Assembly (NCBI GenBank): GCA_026395315.1
Contig: JAPLYY010000076.1
Location: forward strand, 1-9,773
Length of the DNA stretch: 9,773 nt
Direction: 5' to 3'
DNA from: Candidatus Shapirobacteria bacterium
GTDB taxonomy: Bacteria > Patescibacteriota > Microgenomatia > UBA12405
Positions 1 to 5,492 of the stretch are shown piece by piece (within the stretch, counting starts at the first letter, position 1; each line of letters opens with the position of its first letter). Below the pieces are notes generated by a model that was not told the origin of the DNA, did not search any database, and saw only the letters and a program-made list of their open reading frames with translations. The translations under genes and the position numbers were made by a program.

Positions 1-613
1 GATATTTTTTCGCCAAATTCATTATCTTTGACAATCTCAAATCCTTACCTTGGGAAATGGGGGAGTAGGCCGTCACCACCACCTTGTTCTCATCACAGAA
101 TTTCTTCAACTCTTTGTCATTGTGACTGGGATGAAATCTAACTTGATTATTAACTATTTTATATCCTTCATCTAGCCCTTTGTTTAGTCTGGTAATGCCA
201 AAATTTGATACTCCGTAAGATCTAATCACCCCGTCTTTCTGTAGTTTCTCAAAAACATCCAAAGTCTCCTCTGTCTTGATAAAAGGATTTGGCCAATGTA
301 TTAATAATAAATCCAGATAATCTGTTCCCAGTTCTTGACAGTATCTTTTAGCCGATTCCAAGGCTATATTTTTCCATAATTTAAATGGCGGAACCTTAGT
401 TGTTATAAAAATATCTTTACGACTGACACCACTATTCTTAATCGCCAGTGCAATTTCACGGTGGTTTCCATACATTTCAGCAGTATCTATCAACCGATAG
501 CCAATCCCTATAGCATTTTTAACCGCTTCCACACAACCATTACCTTTCAAATTCCACGTCCCCAATCCTAAAACCGGGATATCAACACCCTTAGCTAATT
601 TAATCGTTCTCAT
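1..613 (-). CDS. aldo/keto reductase, 3' end cut by window
   Basis: NAD(P)H-dependent oxidoreductase of the aldo/keto reductase superfamily, a cytosolic TIM barrel that reduces aldehydes or ketones. The first 204 codons are visible; the frame runs off the left edge. The catalytic tetrad is complete: D43 and Y48 (in LIDTAEMYGN), K73 (ITTKV) and H106 (LLLIHWP). The GVSNF motif and the YSPI motif also match the family. Usual length is about 270-280 residues, so roughly three quarters is seen. The ATG overlaps the TGA of the upstream peroxiredoxin gene (ATGA), so the two are probably translationally coupled. An AAGGTG lies just 2 nt before the ATG, one of the few Shine-Dalgarno-like runs in the window, but oddly close. 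The physiological substrate cannot be told. It is the last visible gene of the leftward run that starts at 3152. Confidence 0.93.
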   Translation of the reverse strand, partial: MRTIKLAKGVDIPVLGLGTWNLKGNGCVEAVKNAIGIGYRLIDTAEMYGNHREIALAIKNSGVSRKDIFITTKVPPFKLWKNIALESAKRYCQELGTDYLDLLLIHWPNPFIKTEETLDVFEKLQKDGVIRSYGVSNFGITRLNKGLDEGYKIVNNQVRFHPSHNDKELKKFCDENKVVVTAYSPISQGKDLRLSKIMNLAKKY

Positions 614-1038
614 TTCACCTTTTTCAAATAATCAACAATTTCCTCCGCATGAATTGTCGGATTAACTTTATCATAAATCTTTCTAATTTCCCCATTATCA
701 TCAATTAAATATGTTTTTCTTAAAGTTCCGACCAATCCCTTTGCCCCGTAACTTCTTATCATCTTCCCACTGATATCACTCAAAATTGTAAAATTCAAGT
801 TATATTTTTCAGCAAATTTCTGATGAGACGCTACCGAATCTTTTGACACTCCTAAAATTACTGCTCCCAATTTTTCAATTTGACGAAAGTTATCTCGTAA
901 ACTACACGCTTCTTTAGTACACCCCGGAGTATCATCTTTTGGATAAAAATAAAGCACTACCCATTTGCCTAGGTAATCAACTAATTTGTGCGTCTTTCCG
1001 TTTTGGTCTGGTAGTTCAAAATTATTTGCTTTCATCAT
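610..1038 (-). CDS. bcp: thiol peroxidase of the BCP/PrxQ peroxiredoxin family
   Basis: Cytosolic peroxiredoxin that reduces hydrogen peroxide and organic hydroperoxides with electrons from thioredoxin. The 142-residue length is typical for BCP. The signature PKDDTPGCTKEACSLRD holds the peroxidatic Cys40 (PxxxTxxC context) and, five residues on, Cys45 as the probable resolving Cys of the atypical 2-Cys E. coli type. The N-terminal FELPDQNGK and the central GVSKDS and FTILSD strands also fit. Two adjacent ATGs (1038 and 1035) could start it; nothing in the sequence decides. Its start lies inside the 3' end of the GIY-YIG gene (17-nt overlap), and its TGA overlaps the start of the aldo/keto reductase. 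That arrangement suggests one transcript carrying oxidative-stress functions. Identity is secure. Confidence 0.95.
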   Translation of the reverse strand: MMKANNFELPDQNGKTHKLVDYLGKWVVLYFYPKDDTPGCTKEACSLRDNFRQIEKLGAVILGVSKDSVASHQKFAEKYNLNFTILSDISGKMIRSYGAKGLVGTLRKTYLIDDNGEIRKIYDKVNPTIHAEEIVDYLKKVK

Positions 1039-1291
1039 TAATTATACCGCCGATCAATTTCTCTTTCCTGAATTTTGGCCATTTTTTGATTTCCGCTTCC
1101 CGTTTCATCGCCTCCGATCTGGTCTCAAATTCTTCCTGATATACCAGCTCTAAACTTCTAAAATTTCGCGTATACTTCGCCCCCTTTCCCAACTTATGTT
1201 TTAACAATCTTCTTCCCAAATCATTGGTCTGCCCAGTATATAAGGTATTTTTATCTGTTCGTAGAATATAAACAACAAATTTATTTTTCAC
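1022..1291 (-). CDS. GIY-YIG nuclease-domain protein (YhbQ/UPF0213-like)
   Basis: Small single-domain GIY-YIG protein of the type found alone in many bacteria; the family nuclease fold acts on DNA, but the role of these stand-alone proteins is poorly known. The domain reads VVYILRTDKNTLYTGQT, so the GIY strand is VYI and the YIG strand is YTG, followed by the conserved Arg region (DLGRRLLKH) and a Glu-rich helix (SEAMKREAEIKKW) with the usual metal-binding Glu. I chose the GTG at 1291 (89 aa) because it puts the GIY strand directly at the N-terminus, as in the family. A GTG at 1333 would add 14 residues that do not look like the domain. Neither has a Shine-Dalgarno. The gene overlaps the upstream Cys-rich gene by 11 nt and the downstream peroxiredoxin gene by 17 nt. 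Confidence 0.85.
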   Translation of the reverse strand: MKNKFVVYILRTDKNTLYTGQTNDLGRRLLKHKLGKGAKYTRNFRSLELVYQEEFETRSEAMKREAEIKKWPKFRKEKLIGGIINDESK

Positions 1292-1640
1292 AGTAATAGC
1301 ATTTTTTATTATGAATACAAATTTGATTGCCACACTTTGGACAAATCCATCGGGTATTTTCTATTTTCATAAATTCTTCTAATCCAATTTCTTTTATTTT
1401 ATTTAAATTTTCAATCATACTCATGCCATATTTATTTCGATATCTTTTATCTAAATATTTCAATTTTTCACAAGGATAACTTTGACATTCAAAACAAAAA
1501 TTAACTTTACAATTTCTTATTTTGCAATTCAAACACGAAATTTTACTGGTTTTAGTTAAATTCCGACAACCGGGACATTTATTTTTGTCTCTTAAATATG
1601 CCATACAAATCCCACAATTCATTCCACAAGGTGCCATCAT
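1281..1640 (-). CDS. cysteine-rich DUF3795-like protein
   Basis: A 119-residue protein with 16 cysteines. The N-terminal APCGMNCGICMAYLR followed by CPGC is the pattern of DUF3795, a family of unknown function thought to bind metal. More CxxC pairs follow (SCLNC, FCFEC), and the C-terminus WICPKCGNQIC...CYYC looks like a zinc ribbon. Cysteines are the only clear functional residues, so zinc or an iron-sulfur cluster is possible; the sequence does not decide. Two ATGs (1640, 1637) are in tandem. The AGGA at the end of the upstream gene is spaced better for the second. Only 3 nt separate it from the glycosyltransferase gene, and its own end overlaps the GIY-YIG gene, so it is mid-operon. Family call fairly sure; function unknown. 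Confidence 0.8.
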   Translation of the reverse strand: MMAPCGMNCGICMAYLRDKNKCPGCRNLTKTSKISCLNCKIRNCKVNFCFECQSYPCEKLKYLDKRYRNKYGMSMIENLNKIKEIGLEEFMKIENTRWICPKCGNQICIHNKKCYYCEK

Positions 1641-1643
1641 ATC

Positions 1644-3152
1644 CTAATAATTTGGCAAACTCATTATAGATAAACTACCCCAATGAGCCATCAAATATGG
1701 GAAAAATACTTCATTAAATATCACTATTTTATACATCATCCAGGCCATAAATATCATCCATAAAACCCTGACTATTATATTCTTTCCCCATTTAATTCTA
1801 CCTAAAAGCATTAATCCAAAAACCACTAAAGACATTCTATAGTGACTAATACTTGGCAATATTCCCAAAGCTTCTCTTCCCCAATAATAACTACTGGAAA
1901 AGGGTATAAAGAAAAATAATAACGCTGTTACCAAATTAGGTTTATTAATTATTTTCCATATCATTAAGCCGCTACATCCGGCTAAAAACGGAATCATAGA
2001 TATCCAATACCACGGGGCATTTCCGCTCCCAATTAACAATATTGTCAGCAAATGAGTAAATAGCGGTAACGTTAAAAATAATATTTTTTTATCTTTCACT
2101 TTTATTGAGATTAGAGCAAAAGACAACAATCCCCATATCCACCAACCATCCGTCGGGAAATCCTTAAATTTTAAAGTTTCCAACATAGTTACTATTTTTA
2201 TGGCTCCAAAATATCCACGGCTGACATTGTTTAACAACACCGCCATAAATAAATCTTTTTGCAGCCATAACCCCCAGCCTGCATATACTAATATTGGTGC
2301 CGCACAACACCCCAAAAACAATAAAATATTTTTTAAATTAACTTTATTTTTCCATAACAATATGGTTGATCCAAATAAAAAACCAATCGCCGGTTCTTTC
2401 GCCAGCACACTTAATCCGCCCACTACTCCCGAACTTATTAAAAATACCAACGAAAATTTCTTTGAAAAATATTTTACATACAGAAATAGCAAAATCAAAT
2501 GAATCAGAATAAACGGAGACACCACATTTTCTAAAAACGCTGTCCTGGTGGCTAATAAATAAATCGGAGCAGTCGAATAAATCACTAATCCTAAAGTTCC
2601 AACCCACGGATTTGATGTAATTAGTGTCAAAAATATAAACAACAATATTGCCGTTATCACCGCCATTACCAAGGCTGGTCTCCGAAAATCACCAGGATGT
2701 ACATCCTCAACATTCTTAATATCATTGTCTACTCCCAGACTATAAATCAGTCCGCCAAGTGGCGGATGATCAAAAAAAGGCGCTACAAAAAACATATGTT
2801 CTTTTCCTTTCACATAATCAATTTCTTTCACTGCCAGTAATGGACTAGGATCTTTCTTAAATTTTTCCCAGTTAACAATTCCCTCTCCCACATTAATTCC
2901 AAATCCCTCTACATCTCCCTGTTTTGGGTTTAGTTTAACATTTATATATACTCCATTAAGAATTGTCCACGCCATCGGCAAACCATATCTTTTCAAACTA
3001 ACCCCCTGCCACACATAATCAAACTCATCAGTAATCGGAGTTGGATAACTACCATATCCAAACCACCTCAAAGACACACTTTTTCTAACTACCCAAAAAG
3101 ATATTAATATCGCCACCATCAAGCATATTATTCTAAAGGTATTTTTCTTCAC
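1644..3152 (-). CDS. GT-C type polytopic glycosyltransferase (PMT/ArnT-like)
   Basis: Integral membrane glycosyltransferase of the dolichyl-phosphate-mannose mannosyltransferase (PMT/ArnT) type, expected to move a sugar from a polyprenyl-phosphate carrier onto a target outside the cytoplasmic membrane. The protein (502 aa) begins with a membrane segment (about 8-23), then a large external loop with the acidic motif TDE at 41-43, the DHPP motif at 128-131, and further on RTAFLENVV around 203-211. Roughly ten more hydrophobic segments follow, including the LAKEPAIGF and APWYWISMIPFL stretches common in this superfamily. Acceptor and sugar cannot be inferred. The start is a GTG: an in-frame upstream ATG is absent. 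A TGATAAAAT box ends 6 nt before the GTG, so the mRNA may begin at or next to the start codon. First gene of the leftward run. Confidence 0.82.
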   Translation of the reverse strand: MKKNTFRIICLMVAILISFWVVRKSVSLRWFGYGSYPTPITDEFDYVWQGVSLKRYGLPMAWTILNGVYINVKLNPKQGDVEGFGINVGEGIVNWEKFKKDPSPLLAVKEIDYVKGKEHMFFVAPFFDHPPLGGLIYSLGVDNDIKNVEDVHPGDFRRPALVMAVITAILLFIFLTLITSNPWVGTLGLVIYSTAPIYLLATRTAFLENVVSPFILIHLILLFLYVKYFSKKFSLVFLISSGVVGGLSVLAKEPAIGFLFGSTILLWKNKVNLKNILLFLGCCAAPILVYAGWGLWLQKDLFMAVLLNNVSRGYFGAIKIVTMLETLKFKDFPTDGWWIWGLLSFALISIKVKDKKILFLTLPLFTHLLTILLIGSGNAPWYWISMIPFLAGCSGLMIWKIINKPNLVTALLFFFIPFSSSYYWGREALGILPSISHYRMSLVVFGLMLLGRIKWGKNIIVRVLWMIFMAWMMYKIVIFNEVFFPYLMAHWGSLSIMSLPNY

Positions 3153-3158
3153 TTACCC

Positions 3159-3167
3159 ATTTTATCA
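3159..3167 (-). promoter_or_regulatory. extended -10 promoter (TGATAAAAT) for the glycosyltransferase operon
   Basis: The minus strand reads TG-A-TAAAAT, an extended -10 box, followed by six bases and then the GTG start of the glycosyltransferase. The predicted transcription start falls on the start codon, which implies a leaderless mRNA. No convincing -35 box. Seen in sequence; activity is inferred. Confidence 0.45.
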
Positions 3168-3181
3168 ACTTTCCAATCGTG

Positions 3182-3252
3182 TTGCCCCGCATGGATTCGA
3201 ACCACAGTAAACAGCTCCAAAGGCTGCTGTCCTACCATTAGACGACGGGGCA
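3182..3252 (-). tRNA. tRNA-Gln (anticodon TTG)
   Basis: The full cloverleaf folds: 7-bp acceptor TGCCCCG/CGGGGCA, D-arm with TAATGGTAG loop, anticodon stem GCAGC/GCTGT, loop CTTTGGA, T-loop TTCGAAT. The discriminator is A at 3182 and CCA is not encoded. It lies 10 nt after tRNA-Leu(GAG) and is probably processed from the same transcript. Confidence 0.97.
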
Positions 3253-3262
3253 AAGTAAATTG

Positions 3263-3344
3263 TGCCGACGAGAGGACTTGAACCTCCATGGCTTGCGCCA
3301 CACGCACCTCAAGCGTGCTTGTATACCAATTTCAACACGTCGGC
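3263..3344 (-). tRNA. tRNA-Leu (anticodon GAG)
   Basis: Class II tRNA with a long variable arm. Acceptor GCCGACG/CGTCGGC, anticodon stem CACGC/GCGTG with loop TTGAGGT, T-loop TTCAAGT. Discriminator A; no encoded CCA. One of four different Leu isoacceptors in the window. An upstream TGCTATAAT box would drive it together with tRNA-Gln. Confidence 0.97.
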
Positions 3345-3365
3345 AAATTTTCAAAAGAACAGGCT

Positions 3366-3374
3366 ATTATAGCA
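3366..3374 (-). promoter_or_regulatory. extended -10 promoter (TGCTATAAT) for tRNA-Leu(GAG)-Gln
   Basis: On the minus strand a perfect TATAAT preceded by TGC lies 21 nt upstream of the mature tRNA-Leu(GAG) 5' end, with no tRNA between. It is the only plausible promoter for the Leu-Gln pair. No good -35 hexamer is visible. Confidence 0.55.
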
Positions 3375-3381
3375 ACTTTGG

Positions 3382-3454
3382 TGGTCGTTGAGGGACTCGA
3401 ACCCCCGACATCACCGATGTAAACGGTGCGCTCTACCAACTGAGCTAAACGACC
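3382..3454 (-). tRNA. tRNA-Val (anticodon TAC)
   Basis: Acceptor GGTCGTT/AACGACC, D-arm GCTCAGTTGGTAGAGC, anticodon stem CACCG/CGGTG with loop TTTACAT, T-loop TTCGAGT. The discriminator A at 3382 is followed by genomic CCA (3381-3379), one of only two tRNAs here with it. It forms its own unit between a terminator with promoter upstream and the Leu(GAG) promoter downstream. Confidence 0.97.
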
Positions 3455-3464
3455 AGATAACTGT

Positions 3465-3473
3465 ATTTTACCA
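3465..3473 (-). promoter_or_regulatory. extended -10 promoter (TGGTAAAAT) for tRNA-Val
   Basis: The minus strand reads TG-G-TAAAAT ending 10 nt before the tRNA-Val 5' end, just downstream of the T-tract of the preceding terminator. The identical nine bases occur on both strands in the divergent promoter at 9394-9419. No -35 box is evident. Confidence 0.5.
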
Positions 3474-3474
3474 G

Positions 3475-3503
3475 CAAACAAAAAACCCCGCAGCTACGGG
3501 GTT
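3475..3503 (-). terminator. rho-independent terminator after tRNA-Phe/Gly(GCC)
   Basis: Perfect 7-bp GC-rich stem (AACCCCG at 3484-3490, CGGGGTT at 3497-3503) with a 6-nt loop. On the minus strand it is followed by a T-rich run, TTTTGTTT. It sits directly after tRNA-Gly(GCC) and before the tRNA-Val promoter, so it insulates the two units. The T-run direction fixes the strand. Confidence 0.85.
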
Positions 3504-3509
3504 GCTCTG

Positions 3510-3581
3510 AGCGGGTAACGGGACTCGAACCCGTGACTCGTCCTTGGCAAGGACGCATAGTAACCACTATACTATACCCGC
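3510..3581 (-). tRNA. tRNA-Gly (anticodon GCC)
   Basis: Acceptor GCGGGTA/TACCCGC, D-loop with GTGG, anticodon stem CGTCC/GGACG with loop TTGCCAA, T-loop TTCGAGT. Discriminator T, as usual for bacterial tRNA-Gly; no CCA. It follows tRNA-Phe by 13 nt and ends at the terminator, making a two-tRNA transcript. Confidence 0.97.
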
Positions 3582-3594
3582 AAGTAGTTAAAGG

Positions 3595-3667
3595 TGCCGA
3601 AGGTTGGACTCGGACCAACATCCCAGGTTTTTCAGACCAGTGCCGTGACCATCTTGGCTACTTCGGC
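3595..3667 (-). tRNA. tRNA-Phe (anticodon GAA), with C55
   Basis: Acceptor GCCGAAG/CTTCGGC and anticodon loop CTGAAAA give tRNA-Phe. Two oddities: the anticodon stem CTGGT/ACCTG has a T-T mismatch at 28-42, and the T-loop reads TCCGAGT, so position 55 is C instead of the near-universal U that TruB turns to pseudouridine. The T-stem GTTGG/CCAAC is perfect. Discriminator A followed by CCT, so no full CCA. Identity is secure from the anticodon loop. Confidence 0.93.
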
Positions 3668-3680
3668 TAGAAGTATTTTG

Positions 3681-3689
3681 ATTATATCA
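3681..3689 (-). promoter_or_regulatory. extended -10 promoter (TGATATAAT) for tRNA-Phe-Gly(GCC)
   Basis: The minus strand has TG-A-TATAAT, a perfect extended -10 box, ending 13 nt before the tRNA-Phe 5' end. With the terminator at 3475-3503 it delimits a promoter-Phe-Gly-terminator unit. Confidence 0.6.
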
Positions 3690-3705
3690 ACAAATCCTAA
3701 TTTTG

Positions 3706-3789
3706 TGCCGCAGAGAGGAATCGAACCTCCACGCTTTTAAAGGCACACGGTCCTGAACCGTGCTTGTCTACCAATTCCAACACTGCGGC
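3706..3789 (-). tRNA. tRNA-Leu (anticodon CAG)
   Basis: Class II tRNA. Acceptor GCCGCAG/CTGCGGC, anticodon stem CACGG/CCGTG with loop TTCAGGA, long variable arm, T-loop TTCGATT. Discriminator A; no CCA. It lies 12 nt after tRNA-Gly(TCC) and probably shares its transcript. Confidence 0.97.
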
Positions 3790-3801
3790 CTATTTTGGAT
3801 G

Positions 3802-3872
3802 AGCGGGATAGGGGAATCGGACCCCTGCTTAAAGATTGGAAATCTTTAGTTCTGCCATTAAACTAATCCCGC
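3802..3872 (-). tRNA. tRNA-Gly (anticodon TCC), with C55
   Basis: Acceptor GCGGGAT/ATCCCGC, D-arm GTTTAATGGCAGAAC, anticodon stem AAAGA/TCTTT with loop TTTCCAA. The T-stem AGGGG/CCCCT is perfect but the loop is TCCGATT, with C at position 55 as in tRNA-Phe nearby. Discriminator T; no CCA. Confidence 0.95.
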
Positions 3873-3881
3873 ACTGTTGCT

Positions 3882-3890
3882 ATTTTATCA
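3882..3890 (-). promoter_or_regulatory. extended -10 promoter (TGATAAAAT) for tRNA-Gly(TCC)-Leu(CAG)
   Basis: The minus strand reads TG-A-TAAAAT ending 9 nt before the tRNA-Gly(TCC) 5' end, the same box as in front of the glycosyltransferase gene. No -35 hexamer is recognisable at 16-18 bp. Confidence 0.5.
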
Positions 3891-3905
3891 AAAAGTCCAC
3901 AATTC

Positions 3906-4124
3906 TTACCAAGTGAAACTTTTTCTGGGGCTTACCGGCTTGACATTATTTAATACTTCACTGACATTTTCACCTTCGTATAGTGTTCCCGAATTTTTTT
4001 GTAGCGCCGTTTCTATTGCATTTTGACAATCAGAACAATGAGTCACATGAATCTTAACTTCACTCAAATTTCTACCTTCCCTTAAGTCAGCCCTGAATTT
4101 ACGGCACTCTTTTGGATTAGCCAT
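3906..4124 (-). CDS. small protein with ZAS-like zinc motif, function unknown
   Basis: A 72-residue soluble protein. H26, C30 and C33 form an H-x3-C-x2-C motif (HVTHCSDC), with C7 upstream. This is the layout of the zinc-binding anti-sigma (ZAS/zf-HC2) domain, where an N-terminal Cys and HxxxCxxC bind one zinc. The Cys-to-His gap of 18 is shorter than is usual. Unlike most such anti-sigma factors it has no membrane segment, and no sigma-factor gene lies beside it. The rest is polar, with a basic end (SPRKSFTW). The ATG at 4124 follows an AT-rich run with a TATAAA about 8 nt before it and no Shine-Dalgarno. It stands alone between two tRNA groups. Real gene likely; the anti-sigma reading is weak. 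Confidence 0.65.
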   Translation of the reverse strand: MANPKECRKFRADLREGRNLSEVKIHVTHCSDCQNAIETALQKNSGTLYEGENVSEVLNNVKPVSPRKSFTW

Positions 4125-4132
4125 ATTTAATA

Positions 4133-4138
4133 TTTATA
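4133..4138 (-). promoter_or_regulatory. possible -10 box (TATAAA) for the 72-aa protein
   Basis: The minus strand TATAAA ends 8 nt before the ATG at 4124, which would give an almost leaderless mRNA, as for other genes here. No TG extension; the surrounding A/T run makes chance likely. Confidence 0.25.
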
Positions 4139-4157
4139 AAAAAATAAGCGCTCCAAG

Positions 4158-4231
4158 TCGGGGATACTGGATTCGAACCAGCAACCTCACGGTCCCAAAC
4201 CGTGCGCGCTAGCCAATTGCGCCAATCCCCG
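4158..4231 (-). tRNA. tRNA-Pro (anticodon TGG)
   Basis: Acceptor CGGGGAT/ATCCCCG, D-arm GCGCAATTGGCTAGCGC, anticodon stem CACGG/CCGTG with loop TTTGGGA, T-loop TTCGAAT. Discriminator A; no CCA. Only 5 nt separate it from tRNA-Leu(TAA), so they are surely co-transcribed. Confidence 0.97.
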
Positions 4232-4236
4232 GGATG

Positions 4237-4321
4237 TGCCGCCAGAGGGGATCGAACCCCCACGCTTGTTGAGAGCACAAGATTTTAAGTCTTGCGTGTA
4301 TACCAATTTCACCATGGCGGC
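4237..4321 (-). tRNA. tRNA-Leu (anticodon TAA)
   Basis: Class II tRNA. Acceptor GCCGCCA/TGGCGGC, anticodon stem CAAGA/TCTTG with loop CTTAAAA, long variable arm, T-loop TTCGATC. Discriminator A; no CCA. First gene of the leftward Leu-Pro unit, facing away from tgt. Confidence 0.97.
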
Positions 4322-4335
4322 AAAAAGTTAATTGT

Positions 4336-4345
4336 ATTATATAAT
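4336..4345. promoter_or_regulatory. palindromic bidirectional -10 (ATTATATAAT) between tRNA-Leu(TAA) and tgt
   Basis: The perfect 10-bp palindrome holds TATAAT on both strands (plus 4340-4345, minus 4341-4336). On the minus strand a TTGGGA lies 17 bp upstream as a partial -35, and tRNA-Leu starts 14 nt after the box. On the plus strand the expected start near 4352 leaves a leader of about 19 nt to the tgt ATG at 4371. This argues against a TTG start at 4332. Confidence 0.5.
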
Positions 4346-4370
4346 CAAACAGTCATTTTCCCAACAACCA

Positions 4371-5492
4371 ATGAGTAAACCAATACATTTTAAAACTATT
4401 ACCGGTTCTCAAATTCCCTTGCCCGTCTTTTTTCCCGATGCCACCCGGGCAGTTTTAAAAACCCTCGATTCGGCCGATATTGAATCAACCAAAACACCCG
4501 GTGTTCTGGTCAATACTTTTCATTTATATAATTCTCCCGGAGGATCGGTCATTAAGGAACACAAAGGCGTCCGTGGTTTTATGGACTGGCATGGAGCCTG
4601 TATCTCTGATTCCGGTGGTTTCCAGGTGATGTCAGTTGCCAAAAAATTTAGCGGTAACGATTCCGTCACCGACAGAGGTGTTCATTTCAAACTTCCCGGT
4701 ACCTCCAAAAAAATTATGTTTACCCCTAAAACTTCCATCGATTTCCAGTTCATTCTCAAAGCCGACATGGTCGTCGTCCTCGACGATTTTACCGAACTGC
4801 AAGCCAATCTTACCCGTCAACGGGAAACTGTCGAGCGGACAATCCTTTGGGCCAAAGAGTGTAAAAAAATCTTTATTAAAAAATGTACCGATCAAAAAAT
4901 CCTGTCAGAAAAACGACCTTATCTTCTGGGAGTAGTCCATGGTGGTCATAACCTCGACCTTCGCCGCGAATGTACCGAAAGGTTAGTGGAAATCGGCTTT
5001 GACGGTTTAGGCTATGGCGGCTGGCCAATGACCGATGATGGTGAATTCAATTTCGATATTCCCCGGGTTATTGGGGAAAACTGTCCGTCAGATTATCTGC
5101 TTTATGGCCTGGGAGTTGGTAAACCCCACGAAATTGTTCAAATGGTTAAAATGGGTTGGCAGATTTTTGATTGTGTTCTCCCCACCCGCGACGCCCGTCA
5201 TAAACGGCTTTATGTTTATAATGCCAAAACTATCAGTGATATCGATGTCAATCAATCTAATTTTTATGAATATTTTGTCCCCGATAAGGAAAAATATTAT
5301 CATGACAATCACCCGGTTAGCTCCGCTTGTGATTGTTTGCTCTGCACCCGTTACGACCGCTCTTATCTACGCCACTTATTTGCCACCGGCGATATGACCG
5401 CCGGCCGCCTGGCAACAATCCATAACCTTCGCTTTTATTCAATTCTGATGGAAAAACTTCGTTCCGTTTATGAAAAAGATTCTCACCGTTAA
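4371..5492 (+). CDS. tgt: tRNA-guanine transglycosylase with atypical substrate pocket
   Basis: Exchanges guanine-34 of GUN-anticodon tRNAs for a 7-deazaguanine base in queuosine formation; cytosolic TIM barrel. With the ATG start it has 373 residues, matching bacterial TGT. Seen: nucleophile region DSGGFQ (D80), FDCVLPTR with the second catalytic Asp (D267), and a full zinc site C320-x-C322-x2-C325 and H351 (CDCLLC, TIHNLRF). Changed relative to E. coli and Zymomonas: FDEC is LDDF (D138 kept, Cys to Phe), IxQG is VVHGG (Gln to His), GGLAVGE is GGWPMTD. These residues shape the base pocket, so its substrate (preQ1, queuine or other) is open. ATG 4371 is preferred over TTG 4332, which lies upstream of the -10 box. 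It overlaps mtaB by 23 nt. No Shine-Dalgarno. Confidence 0.9.
   Translation: MSKPIHFKTITGSQIPLPVFFPDATRAVLKTLDSADIESTKTPGVLVNTFHLYNSPGGSVIKEHKGVRGFMDWHGACISDSGGFQVMSVAKKFSGNDSVTDRGVHFKLPGTSKKIMFTPKTSIDFQFILKADMVVVLDDFTELQANLTRQRETVERTILWAKECKKIFIKKCTDQKILSEKRPYLLGVVHGGHNLDLRRECTERLVEIGFDGLGYGGWPMTDDGEFNFDIPRVIGENCPSDYLLYGLGVGKPHEIVQMVKMGWQIFDCVLPTRDARHKRLYVYNAKTISDIDVNQSNFYEYFVPDKEKYYHDNHPVSSACDCLLCTRYDRSYLRHLFATGDMTAGRLATIHNLRFYSILMEKLRSVYEKDSHR

Noticed and set aside
3149..3160. Tiny upstream ORF (ATG GGT AAG TGA) whose stop overlaps the GTG of the glycosyltransferase
   Set aside because: Its ATG overlaps the likely -10 box, so it would probably not be transcribed; four codons are easily chance.
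3182..4321. tRNA array as a phage-type or plasmid-type tRNA cluster
   Set aside because: The units have separate promoters, one terminator and an unrelated gene among them, and no duplicated isoacceptors; it fits an ordinary compact chromosome better.
4332..4370. TTG start adding 13 residues to TGT
   Set aside because: It lies upstream of the TATAAT box and the extra residues do not resemble TGT N-termini.
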